A stretch of 64,000 nt of DNA from Armillaria gallica. Its lineage: Eukaryota; Basidiomycota; Agaricomycetes; Agaricales; Physalacriaceae. Of this stretch, positions 48,129 through 58,705 are shown one piece after another. Below the pieces are notes generated by a model, which was given only the letters and a program-made list of their open reading frames with translations, was not told the origin of the DNA and ran no database searches. The translations under genes were made by a program, and so were the position numbers. The stretch covers positions 2,232,001 through 2,296,000 of the forward strand of contig JBANDB010000002.1 of the NCBI GenBank assembly GCA_037576215.1, in the 5' to 3' direction. Each line of letters opens with the position of its first letter. The first letter of the stretch is position 1.

Positions 48129-48329
48129 CATTCGAGGATTCGAGAGACAAGAGACGTTATAGCTGTTACGACGACCCTGCAGCGATCGGAACAAAGGTCA
48201 TTGGCGGCAGTGTGCCCCTGTAGCCAGGCATTCGCATTCTCCAATACCTGAGCTCTTCTCGACACATTCGAACAAACGGGAACGCAAAGAAACGTCAAGG
48301 ATTCCTGCATATTAGCAAATAGTCAAATT

Positions 48330-49110
48330 TTTCATATCACGGCCACCGTCTCCGGCTTCGATGAATCACGTCAAACCCTGACGATAGGGCGCATTTGCAG
48401 TCAACGTTGACGGACTTATCTCTCCACTACTGGTCGTTCTGGAAAGTAAAGAATTCTCGTAGATTAGCGGGATAGATGGTGGTCAGCCTTCAAGTCGGGA
48501 TATCTATTTTGGTACATGGCGTCTTGCTTTCCCACGCTTGCATTTCCTTCCGAGTCATAATCTATTGATGAGCTCGGTATGTCTTACTGCCACCTATCGT
48601 ATTGCAGGGAACAATCAAGGACACTGCCGCGTTTCGATGGCTGCAGGACTTCGAAGCGGGAGAATATCAGGCATAAAAAGACGCTTTCGATTCATCTGTT
48701 GGATGAGGAAGATTAAGATCATTGATAGACGCGACAACTGTATCGCATGGTGAGTAATAATTTCTCCTTCTCAGAATCTCACATTTTATTTTGGTGATAG
48801 TCTCAATATCAGCTAGATATCAGCTCGCCGGTAGCTCTTCCGCTACAAGTACCTTGGCTCGGATATTCTTCTCATCCAGTGGAACAAAATCATGATAATC
48901 AGTTTGATGGATAAGTGCGTCGACTTCTGGTGGAGATGGTTAGGGTTGGAGTACCTGGACTACCTTTCACCTCAGTTTCTGTGGTGACTGATGCTTGCCC
49001 ACCTTGGGTATTCGTGGTCCTTTCAAGTCTCTCACGATGGTTGTCAACGATATATGTTATATGTACAGCTTCTTTCCCTTCAGGACCAGAAAATAGACCC
49101 CAGATACGAC
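48330..49110. repeat. Diverged upstream block of DUF6534 copy 3
   Basis: Contains a minus-strand relic of the divergent gene (VNVDCKCALSSGFDVIH against VVNIQDYQSAPSSGIDVIY at 43850) and, from 48530 on, a diverged copy of the shared promoter block. The relic hits stops quickly. Confidence 0.6.
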
Positions 49111-50556
49111 ATGCAGCCCATCCCCGCAGGTTATCCCGTAGAAAGGCTGTCAGTTATAATCTTCAAGTTGAGTGATATGTACTGAATACTCTCATTTCAG
49201 GTCTGGACCGGAGGTTTGTCCATTGTGCATTTAGTCTATTTGGTCGATAACACGCTATTTTAGATCGTTGCCCATCTCTTGCACTGGGGACTCTTTGGGA
49301 CTCTTTCTGTACAGCTGTGTGCGTCATTCATTCTCTAGTAAAGGTGTTTCTAACATATTCTCGTTACTAGATCTGTACTATCTAGGTTTTCCGAAGGACA
49401 GACAATTCATAAAATATCTCGTCTATGGCATCTACATTGTCGAGTTCGTTCAGACGATACTCGTCAGCCACGATACGTTTGCAATGTTCGGTTACGGGTT
49501 CGGTGATTTGGATGCCCTCACAAAGGTACATTTCAATTGGCTCATTGTCCCGATCATGAGCGCCGTCAGTGCGTCACTACGTGCAGCATCTTCTGCTCGT
49601 TTCTTAACATGAATACAGCTGCTTGTGTCGGACATGTCTTCTATGCTTACCGAATCTTCATATTGTCAAAGTCACGAATCGTCCCAATATTCGTCATCTG
49701 TGTTCGTCGCCGTGCTCGTTATCCACGACAGTCTAGCTCATTTATTTACAGGTATCTTTGACCAGCTCTGTGGCAGCTATAATCACAGGCATTTACTCTT
49801 TCCAAGCAGGCAACATCACAAAATTCAATACCAGGAAGCTGTCCATCGCCATCGGGGTAACTAACTAACTAGATATCCCGTCCATTGTGCTGATGCACGC
49901 ATAGATCTGGTGCGGAGGCGCTGCCTTGTGTGATATTGTCATCGCTATTTGCATGACTTACTATGTAAGCTCTTTCTCTCTTTCAGTCACCATTATTGAG
50001 ATTGATACTACATCGTAGCTTATGCACAGCAACACCGGTTTCCGTCAGACCCGAATTATTCTCACGAAATTGATTCGTCTGACCATTGAAACGGGATCTG
50101 CAACAGGTATTTACTCCCTACATTTCACATTTGTTAGGAGATTAACGCTTTCCAATTTTAGCTGTTGTCGCTCTACTTAGCCTTATCCTCTTTTTTGTCT
50201 TCCCTGGCGAGACATTCTATGCGACACCTGCTTTAATCATGCTCAAACTGTATGCTAATACCGTTTACATGGTGCTGAATTCGCGAATCCGGATTATAGG
50301 TGGACGGGACACCTATACGTCTTCAACCGATATGGAGATGACGACCACTATGATGAGGGATATCACTTCCCATTCAACGGAGGACGCACAGCGAACGGTC
50401 GGGGTGCAAGGACAAGTGTCAGTGGTCACGATAACCAAACAGGTATTCAGCAGTGATGATGAAATGGGCCGAATAAGTGTCAGTTATTTTGATACGCGCA
50501 CTTTATTGGAGCTGATTTTCTTCCAACAGGACGGCGACATGAGCCTCCTCGCGTAA
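49111..50556 (+). CDS. DUF6534 multi-pass membrane protein, copy 3
   Basis: The nine-exon layout of the other copies holds from the ATG at 49111 to the stop at 50556, with no interrupting stop in the spliced frame. Phrases: LFGTLSVQLYLYYLGFPKDR, VSHDTFAMFGYGFGDLDAL, YRIFILSKSRIV, IWCGGAALCDIVIAICMTYY, LIRLTIETGSATAVVALL and LKLYANTVYMVLNSRIRIIGG. The tail carries a short insert (VGVQGQVS) and ends DMSLLA. The first half is closer to copy 2 than to copy 1, while the downstream flank matches copy 1, so the copies may have exchanged sequence. Function unknown. Confidence 0.85.
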
Positions 50557-51156
50557 CTGTTAGAGTGCATTTTGAGCCAACCCCGCCCTACTATGTATGG
50601 TCTTGATGTTATACCCCCCGATACCAATTCATATCTTACGCCTTTATGCGCTAAGGTGTTCCACTCCTTTCACATATGCAATTTACAAAGTCTATTTTTG
50701 CGCTCATCGTTCCAAGGTCATACCCGAGCTCGGTAGCGAAGGTTTGAACGTCTGCCCCGAACTGCAGTCCGGCTGCACAACGCAGGTTATATAAGTAGGA
50801 TATGTCTCAGGCGGGAACGATCCGTCGCCCAGACTAGAAAAGAACGGTGAATTTCTGTCAAGCCCAGTAATGAAGGTCACCTAGCCGGGTTGAAATTGCG
50901 ATCAACCCATAGAAAAAGAAACCCGTAATCTCATGAATATTTTGCAGTGAGATGCTGGAAATGACAGTCACTCCGAGGGTTTAATATATGGATAACGTCC
51001 AAGGCAGATTACAACGTCGTTATTAATTTTCCTGACCAGGTTGGAAAGTAGACATCATGAAGAGGTTCTCTCGAAGGACAAGTGATCCAGTCCTCAGTCC
51101 ATGAGGCGCCTTCGCATAATTCGCTACCCCCACAACCTCTCATGAAAGCTCGTAAA
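50557..51156. repeat. Downstream block of DUF6534 copy 3, up to the ERD2 stop
   Basis: 50605-50810 repeats 41960-42170 and 50972-51150 repeats 43166-43345. Together they show that the duplicated unit reached from the divergent gene to the 3' edge of ERD2. Confidence 0.7.
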
Positions 51157-52057
51157 TTATGCCGGCAGTTCGAACTTTTGACCCTGTAATACCCTACGAA
51201 TATTCAGTTTATGTTGTGACTCAAAGTAGAGGACACGTACTTCGTGAAATATACATAGAAGAAGTCGAGGTAGAGTCCGGTCTGAACAATTCCGGCTGTC
51301 ACGGCTATGGGATCGACAACGCCGTCTGTAAAGTAGCTGTATGCCATGTGTAAGCCACGAGTACAAGAAGGCTAGGGATCGCTCCAACTCACCGGTATAT
51401 CCAATTAGGAATATACAATGCACGGTAAATACCCAACGCAGCCAAGTAGTGGGTTGTAATCGTCTCGGCTTCGCCTGTTCGTTGTAACATGAACAGCTGA
51501 GGAAGGATCGCTACGGACTCGAGGAAGATAGAGAACGACCAAAGGATTTCCGTGAAAGAAAACTTGTAGTTGAAGATGAACGAGAGGACTACACATGGTC
51601 CTAAGAGGTACTCGATGCGGAAGGTGTCTATAGATGGATCGTGGGTTGGCCTGTACGCGTCTGTTAGTAGGAAAAGTGGGTCCACCCAAGCAATACGCAC
51701 CGGAAACGATATCGCATGAGGTAGAGAATGTAGCAGCTGCTGACAATGAAGAACAACTTCATCACAAAGTTGTATACGGAGACCCAGCGGTACAAGAGGT
51801 CAAGATAACGTGTGACGAAAATGGCGACATAGAGTGCTTGAGTTTTGAACGATATGCCTACGCGCGAGCAAGCATTAGAGTACGCTGACAGCGAAGGGCA
51901 GCACACGTACCTCGACATGAACGGGTGGTCCGAATTTTATGCAAAAGTATGAAAATTGAAGCCAAGTGAGACAGGTCGCCTGTATTTCACCGTTAATGAC
52001 CAGTCGCCAAGTAAAAATTGCCCTGTAGGACGTACCAAACAACCGGAAGACGTTCAT
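51157..52057 (-). CDS. ERD2: ER lumen protein-retaining (KDEL) receptor
   Basis: Six exons (52057-52036, 51979-51911, 51857-51701, 51650-51393, 51336-51241, 51193-51157) join to 212 residues, the usual length of the family. ERD2 is the seven-helix Golgi/ER receptor that retrieves HDEL/KDEL-tagged luminal proteins in COPI vesicles. The whole protein is recognisable: [120 protein letters not shown] and the C-terminal KFELPA. Its 3' edge forms the boundary of the duplicated DUF6534 cassette. Confidence 0.96.
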
Positions 52058-52717
52058 GGTTGGAACAGACGGCGACGGGGATGTAAGAAGGTTGTCTGAA
52101 TGCAGTATCGACGTGTTCGCTCGTTTGCGTGCACGCTGACTAAGCGGATGTTTGCATATGTTGTTGAAAACATTGGATCGGCCCGAGTTTCGAAGATTAT
52201 TCGTTACCTCCATGTCGGCGAGAATTTCTGGCGCTCCCAAGAGGTGTGGTGGTCCTGACCGTACCCAAGACGCCATAGCGGTCTAGTATGATAATAATGG
52301 TGAAATGAATGACCGGAAGAATTAATGTGTTGACTTGTTGACTGAGCGTAATTTCCAGCGTTTGTTGGCATCATCCACGCGTTGGTTCTGATAGCAGACA
52401 TGTTTGGCCCTCCGCCAAGCGTATGTCAGCTCAGAGGGGGTATGTTAGTCAGGCTGAACATAATGAAGGTACGCGGCAATTTTTAGTAGTAAAGAGTTAT
52501 TGTTCAGGTCCTACAGGCAATACCCTGCCCCAACACGCTCCCAGAGCAATTCTGGTCCTGCAATGCGTGTCAGAACTCTCTGCCTTTTTAGTCATCAAAG
52601 TGAACTGTAACCTCGGTGCATCAATGGCCTCTGAAAGAAGCTCGCAAAAGGCAACATCTTCAGCGGCGACGGTCGGCGTCCGAGACTCTCATCTTAAATT
52701 AGCATCAGCAGCAAACG
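52058..52717. other. Divergent promoter region
   Basis: Between the ERD2 start (minus) and a small plus-strand gene. An open frame at 52423-52758 has no motif and was not called. Confidence 0.5.
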
Positions 52718-53084
52718 ATGGACGCTTTACAGGAGCGTCCGTACACTGTGCCCGATAAGCGTGTACCTAGTCCAAGATCCCGCTTGCCAAACTTTGATGA
52801 TCGACCACATCGTTCGTATTTGAGGCCTATGAATGGCAGTGTGACAGACGATCTATACAAAGGGGTTTACATTTCTGGCGGTAAGTCCCAACGTCGCAAA
52901 GTCTTGAGGCTATTCTGAATCGCGCAGTTTCTGTAGGCGCAACTGTTATCACCAATATGTGGTAGGACCTGTATAATAGATATAATCGGCACTGTCTAGA
53001 AAATATTACAGGGCGATCCTCCTAGATAAGAAGGACTATCGAAACCTTACAACGTTCGTGAAAGAGGACAAGAAACTCCAATGA
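52718..53084 (+). CDS. Small single-span membrane protein (3 exons)
   Basis: Exons 52718-52880, 52928-52961 and 53012-53084 join in phase to 89 residues. The N-terminal 45 residues are polar and basic (DKRVPSPRSRLPNFDDRPHR). A span GVYISGVSVGATVITNMWAI follows, encoded across the 34-base middle exon, then a charged tail (LLDKKDYRNLTTFVKEDKKLQ). Join quality is the main support. The layout could suit a small organelle or ER membrane subunit, but I recognise no family. An additional upstream exon cannot be excluded. Confidence 0.55.
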
Positions 53085-53656
53085 CTGCATTCAGATGGTT
53101 CGTGTACTAATGTTCACTCATCGCTTGTACTAAGATATATATTGCTTAGCGTCTGCGACACCTGGCATTGAATATTGCCTGGATTGCCATCGCAGCCATC
53201 GATGTTATCCATTATTTCAAAGTCTGTTGCTTCGATGGCCATGTCATCGAACCTACACAGGTAGTCCAGTCCGCTGAACGGAAGTCAGTTCGTCGGCACT
53301 TTTTATACAAGTTTATAGGCAGGTTCATAAGGTAAATCTTTCCTTTCAATCGTAAATCTTTACCTGACAGAGCCTAGCTCCCCTCTCCCCTCTCCCTTTC
53401 AAATGCACAATCGAAGCGCGGTCTGTCCAGGCTCAAGCGTTGAGAGATTTAGATCGGAGAGGCTATCAAAATAGAAGTGATCATATTTCCTTACGGGTAA
53501 ATCCGGTGGCCGCTCTCCTATTGTTCTCCCAAAAGAGCGATCACCAGGTAACATTGCTTTTTCTTTGAACGGTCACTCCTTCCTGTAAAGGGGCGACTCT
53601 GCGCTTTGTATTTCTCTTCACGTTCTTGCAATGCGCCCTGCTCAACATAAATACCC
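53085..53656. other. Intergenic, no F-box exon found
   Basis: Read for an N-terminal F-box exon that would complete the gene starting at 53657; none was found. Confidence 0.45.
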
Positions 53657-55176
53657 ATGCCGACCAAAATTGATCCCCCAAATTCAAACATGATGCTCTC
53701 CCTCGTTTCTCCCAAAATTGCCAGCATTCCCGTCAGAGCTGACTACTCCTTACTTGCCAAGCACCTTTTTCAAGCGACTCGTCATTTCGTGCTCATTGGC
53801 GTCGAAGATATTACCAACAGTGGCTTGACAACGGTGGAAAAGTTCGAGAGACCTAGAGCTTGCGATATTCGGTTTGCGACGCTACCCAACGCTGGCCAGC
53901 AGAGACAAGGAGGATGGTCTTCTCTCGAGTTTCCTTTGGAGTCTTGCGAAAAGATTCGGACATTCAGACTGAATGAGGTGAGTGGATTGCTGGCTGTCAT
54001 TACTTGGTACGAGACGCAGTTTTATACTACATTCGTTATCTGACACGCTTTCAGGTTCGACGAGCCCGTGTCTCAGCAAGGGACGCTACGAATGCGTCTC
54101 AGAATAACGCGATTTCCCAAGTTGGCGCCCATGCCAGGCGCCGCAACCCAAACGTTTCCTTTCGAGATAACGGCCCGCAACAATGAATCCTCGCCTGACG
54201 CCTGGATTGATATACGCGAAGACCTCATTGGAGTTCGTGTTCACGAACTAGAGGAGTCGACCCTTCGCGTGTATGATTGGAAAACAGGCTTGTGCAGATT
54301 GGTATGCCCTTGTTTTTTGCGTGTTTTTGTTCTCTTCTCACTGGTCATGTACAGGAAAACCGTTGCTCCCGAGGTTCGCAAGGAACTTCCTTTGTTTTCC
54401 TCCAAGACGACGCCATCGCCGTGGCCTGTCGCGACAGCGCCGCGGTGAATATTCTAGCCATCCCAGAGAAAGACTCTGCCACTGCGACGCCGCCTTACCC
54501 AAAACTTGCTGCAGCCATCCGAACGCTTAAGATATCACAGGACCTCCTACCGCCCATAAGCCAAAATAGCATGTATACCGCATACCCTCAGGACCTTCCT
54601 CCACCTCCAGAAGGACAGCTAGACATCATATTCCCCTCTGTCAACTGCTTCTCCTCCATCGACTCCAATATCGTGATTGTCAGCATTCTCGCATCCGGGC
54701 AGTCTACAGACATCGCCATCCACCGTGAAACCTTGCGTTCTTTCTCGGCCTACGCTTCGCCTTTGTTCCCTAGCGTGTCTGTTGGGCAGTATGTCGGAGA
54801 CGCAGGCAGTGTGGGTCGGGTCATTATCCCGTGGGAGGAGTGGGGCGAGGGTAAGGTGGAGGTGTTTACTGGATCCTCGGGCGAGTCGATGGTGGATGGA
54901 TCTTGGTATGCCACACTGTCCAGAGACCGTCGTTTGAGGATCCACGACTTTGGTAGCTGGTGGGGCGCGGGGCCGCAGCCTACTGGGAGCGGAGGCAAGG
55001 TCATCTTTGACAGACTTGTCGGTTACAACGATGCTGTTGTACAATTCAGGGAGAATCGGGTGTTAGGCCTGATGGTGAGAAATCCTGCCGTTCCTCCTTT
55101 TCCCCCTACTCATCAGTCATTCTAGTTAAAAGAACATGGCGACGATGGCTGGTTCACATCGATCGATGTATATCAA
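53657..55176 (+). CDS. C-terminal half of an F-box-family protein, possibly 5' truncated
   Basis: Exons 53657-53977, 54065-54301, 54355-55074 and 55126-55176 join in phase 0 throughout. The phrase EDLIGVRVHELEESTLRVYDWKTGLCRL and the surrounding beta-strand-like region, followed by FVFLQDDAIAVACRDSAAVN, match the region after the F-box in a large Agaricomycete F-box family. The expected F-box is absent, although the frame begins with a usable ATG, so the gene is either 5' truncated or has a first exon I missed. Past 55176 the frame continues open toward the convergent aldo-keto reductase gene and its true stop is unresolved. Confidence 0.6.
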
Positions 55177-55365
55177 GTGAGAGATTTGAGAGATAAAGAG
55201 AATAGGTATGATATCCCACATGGCTTTTCACAGTTTACTGACGCTGTTGCCCAGAAGCGATCCTACTTATCACGATGTCACACCAAGAGGAGCCAAGCTA
55301 GCAACTACAAGTTAGGATACATCATAATTCACATTATTTGTCTTCTTTTCCTCCGCCGCCGTTCA

Positions 55366-56684
55366 TCAGATTCCAAGGTTTGGCTTGTACTTGGCCGACT
55401 GCTCCTCAGGCTCGTTGAAGACGTTGACATTCCAGTTGGGCTTGGAGTAAGCGTATGGAATGTTAAATCTACGCGTCAACGTCAATACCATGTTCAAGAC
55501 GTCAGGACGGAAAGCAAACCTTGTGTGTTCCTTGGCACCAAGAGCCCAAATCTTCTCGTAATCCTCCTTACTAAGTTCAACCTGCTTGAAGTTCGAGACC
55601 AGACGCTCTTCCTGTACGCTCTTGGGAATGACAGAGTATCCTCGGTACACGCCCCACGCAATCAGAACTTGGGCGGGAGTGGCACCCAACTTGTTGGCAA
55701 TTTCAGTGACAACAGGGTGTTCAGTTAGTTTCGGTTTGTTGAACACTGCATAAAGTTGTGAGGCGGCTTTCCTCCCTCGCAGAAGTATCAAAAGACTCAC
55801 TGTTGTTACCAAGGGGACTGTAGGCCGTGATATGGATCTTCTTTTCGTTGCAGTATTTGACGAGGTCATCCTGGGGTAGATACGGGTGTGCCTCGATCTG
55901 ATTGGCAACCTGGAAATAGCTGGATTTCAACATTATCAATCAAGTAACATCGTGCACAATCCTTACCGGAACGACCCCAGTCGCCTTGATAATTCCCTCA
56001 AGCTGCTCTACGTTGAAATTTGACACGCCAATGGCTCTGACCTGCCAGTGTGCACGGATGAGAATCAGGAATGGGACCGCAAGACTACAGTAGGGCGGAC
56101 CTTGGATTTTGGGAGCGCGATCACTGCTTTCCATGTTTCGACGATGGTTGTTTCTAGGTCAAGCTCCACGAAATTCGGGTCTTCTGGGCTGGGAGGCTCC
56201 AATCCCCTGACCTTATCCGAGGGTGCAAAAGCAACGGGCCAGTGGATCACTGTAATGATGTCGATCAATCTCCGGTCCGAGACCGGGTGGTCACACACGC
56301 ACGATACAAATCCAAGTAATCCGTCCCAAGCTCCTTCAGTGTTATATCCAGCTCTTTTTCCACCAGCTCAGGCTTGTGAGCGGTGTTCCAGAGCTTGGAT
56401 GTGATGAAGAGATCCTCTCGCTTGACGACGCTAGGGATCACTTTCTTCAGTGCGGCCCCGACTTCGTCTTGGTTGCCGTAGATATACGCGAGATCGAGGT
56501 GGCGGTAGCCGTTCTTCACGGCGTACTCGACCTGCCATCGATCAATCAATTGTAAGTTGGAAGTTCAGGAAATGTAGTAACGTACGGCGTTTTCGACTTC
56601 CTTGGGCTTGGAGAGCCAGGTGCCCAGGCCGACCTGGGGAATGGTGTGTTCACTACCGAGGGGGACGCGTTTTCCGAAGGACAT
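55366..56684 (-). CDS. Aldo-keto reductase
   Basis: Six exons (56684-56586, 56531-56303, 56249-56101, 56041-55967, 55909-55801, 55745-55366) join to 346 residues. AKRs are NADPH-dependent carbonyl reductases with a TIM barrel. All signatures are visible: [27 protein letters not shown] (catalytic Asp and Tyr), [13 protein letters not shown] (catalytic Lys), LIHWPVAF (catalytic His), [26 protein letters not shown] and GYSVIPKSV (cofactor loop). The C-terminus is slightly longer than in short fungal AKRs. A glycerol-dehydrogenase-like or general aldehyde reductase role is possible; the substrate cannot be told from sequence. Head-to-tail with the aminotransferase gene upstream. Confidence 0.94.
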
Positions 56685-56891
56685 GGTCAAGGTGGTGGAT
56701 GAGAATGAATGAACGGAAGCGGGGGTCCCTTCGAACTTTATACCCGAACCCATACTATCGGTCCGGTGTAAATGCGTCATCCGGGCCGGCGATCACTCCA
56801 TGATGAGCAATCTCTCTTTCGGTACAGAACGCGCCAATTTTGACGTGTTTTTGATGTCACGATTCTTTCACCGCAAACAAATTCTATGTGT

Positions 56892-58319
56892 CTAATTATT
56901 GGCGTCTACCTCCCACCCGAAAATGCCCTCAGCTTCTTTGAGTCGCTTGCAAGCAGCTACAATCTTTTCGTCGTCTACATTAGCGACCGAGAATCTTATC
57001 AACTTGCCATCATTGGCATCGCCGTCTTTGAAGAACCCCTCAGGGAGACCTACCACTCCTAGCTCCACCGCCAACCTCTTAGCCACCACACCTGCACCAA
57101 TACTGACGAAGGGATGCCGTACGAATGCATAATATCCACCTCTTGCTGCTGCGCCAACCTTCCACGCTGATGGGAGCTCTTTTCGGAACAATGCGTGTCT
57201 TTTCTCGAGCTGCTCAGCCATCTCTCTTATCGAACTCCTAAGTTCCGGTAGTAAAGGCCCTAGAGCCAGCTGTGGAGCGCGCGGAGCGCATATTTGGAGA
57301 CAGTCGAGAACTTTGTTGATCTCCTTCAATAATGAGGGGGCAGCGACTAGCGCACCAAGGCGATATCCCGGGATACGATAAGACTTGGAGAACGAGTAGA
57401 GATGTATGAGGGTCGTACGCCAGTCATTTGATGATGAAAAAAGGGGATGGGGCGGGCCGGAGGTAATAAAGTCGCGGTATGTCTCGTCGATGATAAGCGC
57501 GACATTGTACTCTTTTGCAAGTGCAAAAAATTCTAACAACAAGGAAGGGGGATAGAAGGCGCCGGTCTAATGAGAAGATATATTTCAAAAATGTCATCAG
57601 CAGGATGTATATGCTCACTGGATTATTCGGTGTGACAAGAGCAATTGCTTTTGTACGAGAGTTTATGAGGTTTTTGCATTTCGCTACGGAGGGGAAAAAC
57701 CCGTCCTCGGCCGACGTTTGTAGCAATACAGGTGTTATCCCAAGGAGAGTCAAAGTCATTCTACGGCCTTTTATTAGCAAGAACTTACGCTGTGACAATC
57801 AACGCACTGATGATTAAAGTACCTATTCAAGTTATTGATAAAATCATACAAAGACATCCAGTAACTCACCAAGGAATTGGCAAAATGACCTCATCACCGT
57901 TGTCTGCGAGGGCCATCACCGCAGCAACAAAGGCCATATTACAACCGGCTGTTATCGCCACGTCTTCGGCGTTCACATCGGCGCCAACAACTCCTTGATA
58001 AATTCGTCTCATCTCTCCCGCCACACCTTCCCTCAGTACCCTCTCCCCCTCCGCGATGCAATATCCCCAGGCGTCGGACGCGGAAGATGCCTTAATCGCA
58101 TCTTGCAAATTTTTTTCTGGTGCGGTTCCTGGTACTCCTTGGGAGAGATTGAGCAAGGGCCGGGTTGGGGTGGGGTTGTACATGGAGGCCCATTGTGATC
58201 CTTGAGGAATCCTAGCAGGTACGAATACGTTACAGAATGTTACGATACGAAGATGGGAAAATTCACGGTGATGGTACTGTTCCAAGGACGCCTTTCGAGG
58301 GGCGCAATAACTGGGCCAT
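56892..58319 (-). CDS. PLP-dependent class I/II aminotransferase
   Basis: Five exons (58319-58267, 58211-57870, 57822-57808, 57760-57619, 57566-56892) join to 408 residues; the third is only 15 bases and encodes YFNH. Fold type I aminotransferase features: LNLSQGVPGTAP, AITAGCNMAFVAAVMAL (cofactor phosphate loop), PWYFNHQMTLTLLGI, LVTPNNPTGAFYP, LIIDETYRDF (Asp to pyridine N) and YSFSKSYRIPGYRLGAL with the Schiff-base Lys. The Arg near the C-terminus (LIRFSVAN) would bind the substrate carboxylate. The overall pattern is like aromatic, kynurenine or aspartate-type enzymes; exact substrate unknown. It stands about 200 bases from the aldo-keto reductase start, same strand. Confidence 0.92.
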
Positions 58320-58705
58320 GGTAGTACCTGATAAGAGAAGAGGATTTGGTTGATCGGCCTACGGACCGTCCTTCCGAGTACCGTTTCCCTCAAGTTCGAG
58401 CAAAGTTCAAGTCTATCGAAGTCCACACCGGGAGAGGGTTTTATTGCTCCACGGATCTCCAAAGCTTTTTAGGACGCTCCGACTAGCGCATTATGGGCTG
58501 TACAGGTATAAACTTCAGAAACAACCATGCGAAAGTATAAGTTGATGGTAAGGTATGCACGGAATTAAAGGGATTTAAATCTAATAGCTGCGACAGTCCG
58601 CTTTCAAAGGGTATAACAATAGCAAAGAGGGATCTCGCTTAAAGCCCATAATACGTTCTACAGTCAATCACTGCTAGTAGGGTGATGAAGCAAAAGAAAG
58701 AGCAC
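58320..58705. other. Intergenic, aminotransferase promoter and kinase trailer
   Basis: About 390 bases with no coding signal. An upstream in-frame stretch to 58462 on the minus strand reads as 5' leader. Confidence 0.5.

Larger units (their letters stand above)
46808..48310 (-). pseudogene. Gene apparently split by a hAT-like insertion
   Basis: A frame opens at 48310 (MQESLTFLCVPVCSN, then VLENANAWLQGHTAAN and SLVSRILECYR) and stops being gene-like exactly at the right end of the mobile element (48120). On the other side, a coding-like piece (LREAAVINALGTTLLSQYLC, ending EAFE at a GTAAGT donor, then ATTRQDLVSQFI and stop at 46808) follows. Removing the element and one target copy leaves CTATCGGTGCGTTC, i.e. 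a codon split by a GTGCGT donor. I could not join the acceptor in phase, so the gene may already be decayed. Family not recognised. Confidence 0.3.

Noticed and set aside
55177..55728. Plus-strand frame of 183 residues
   Set aside because: From about 55366 it runs antisense to the last exon of the aldo-keto reductase, whose protein is unmistakable. The long frame is a shadow.
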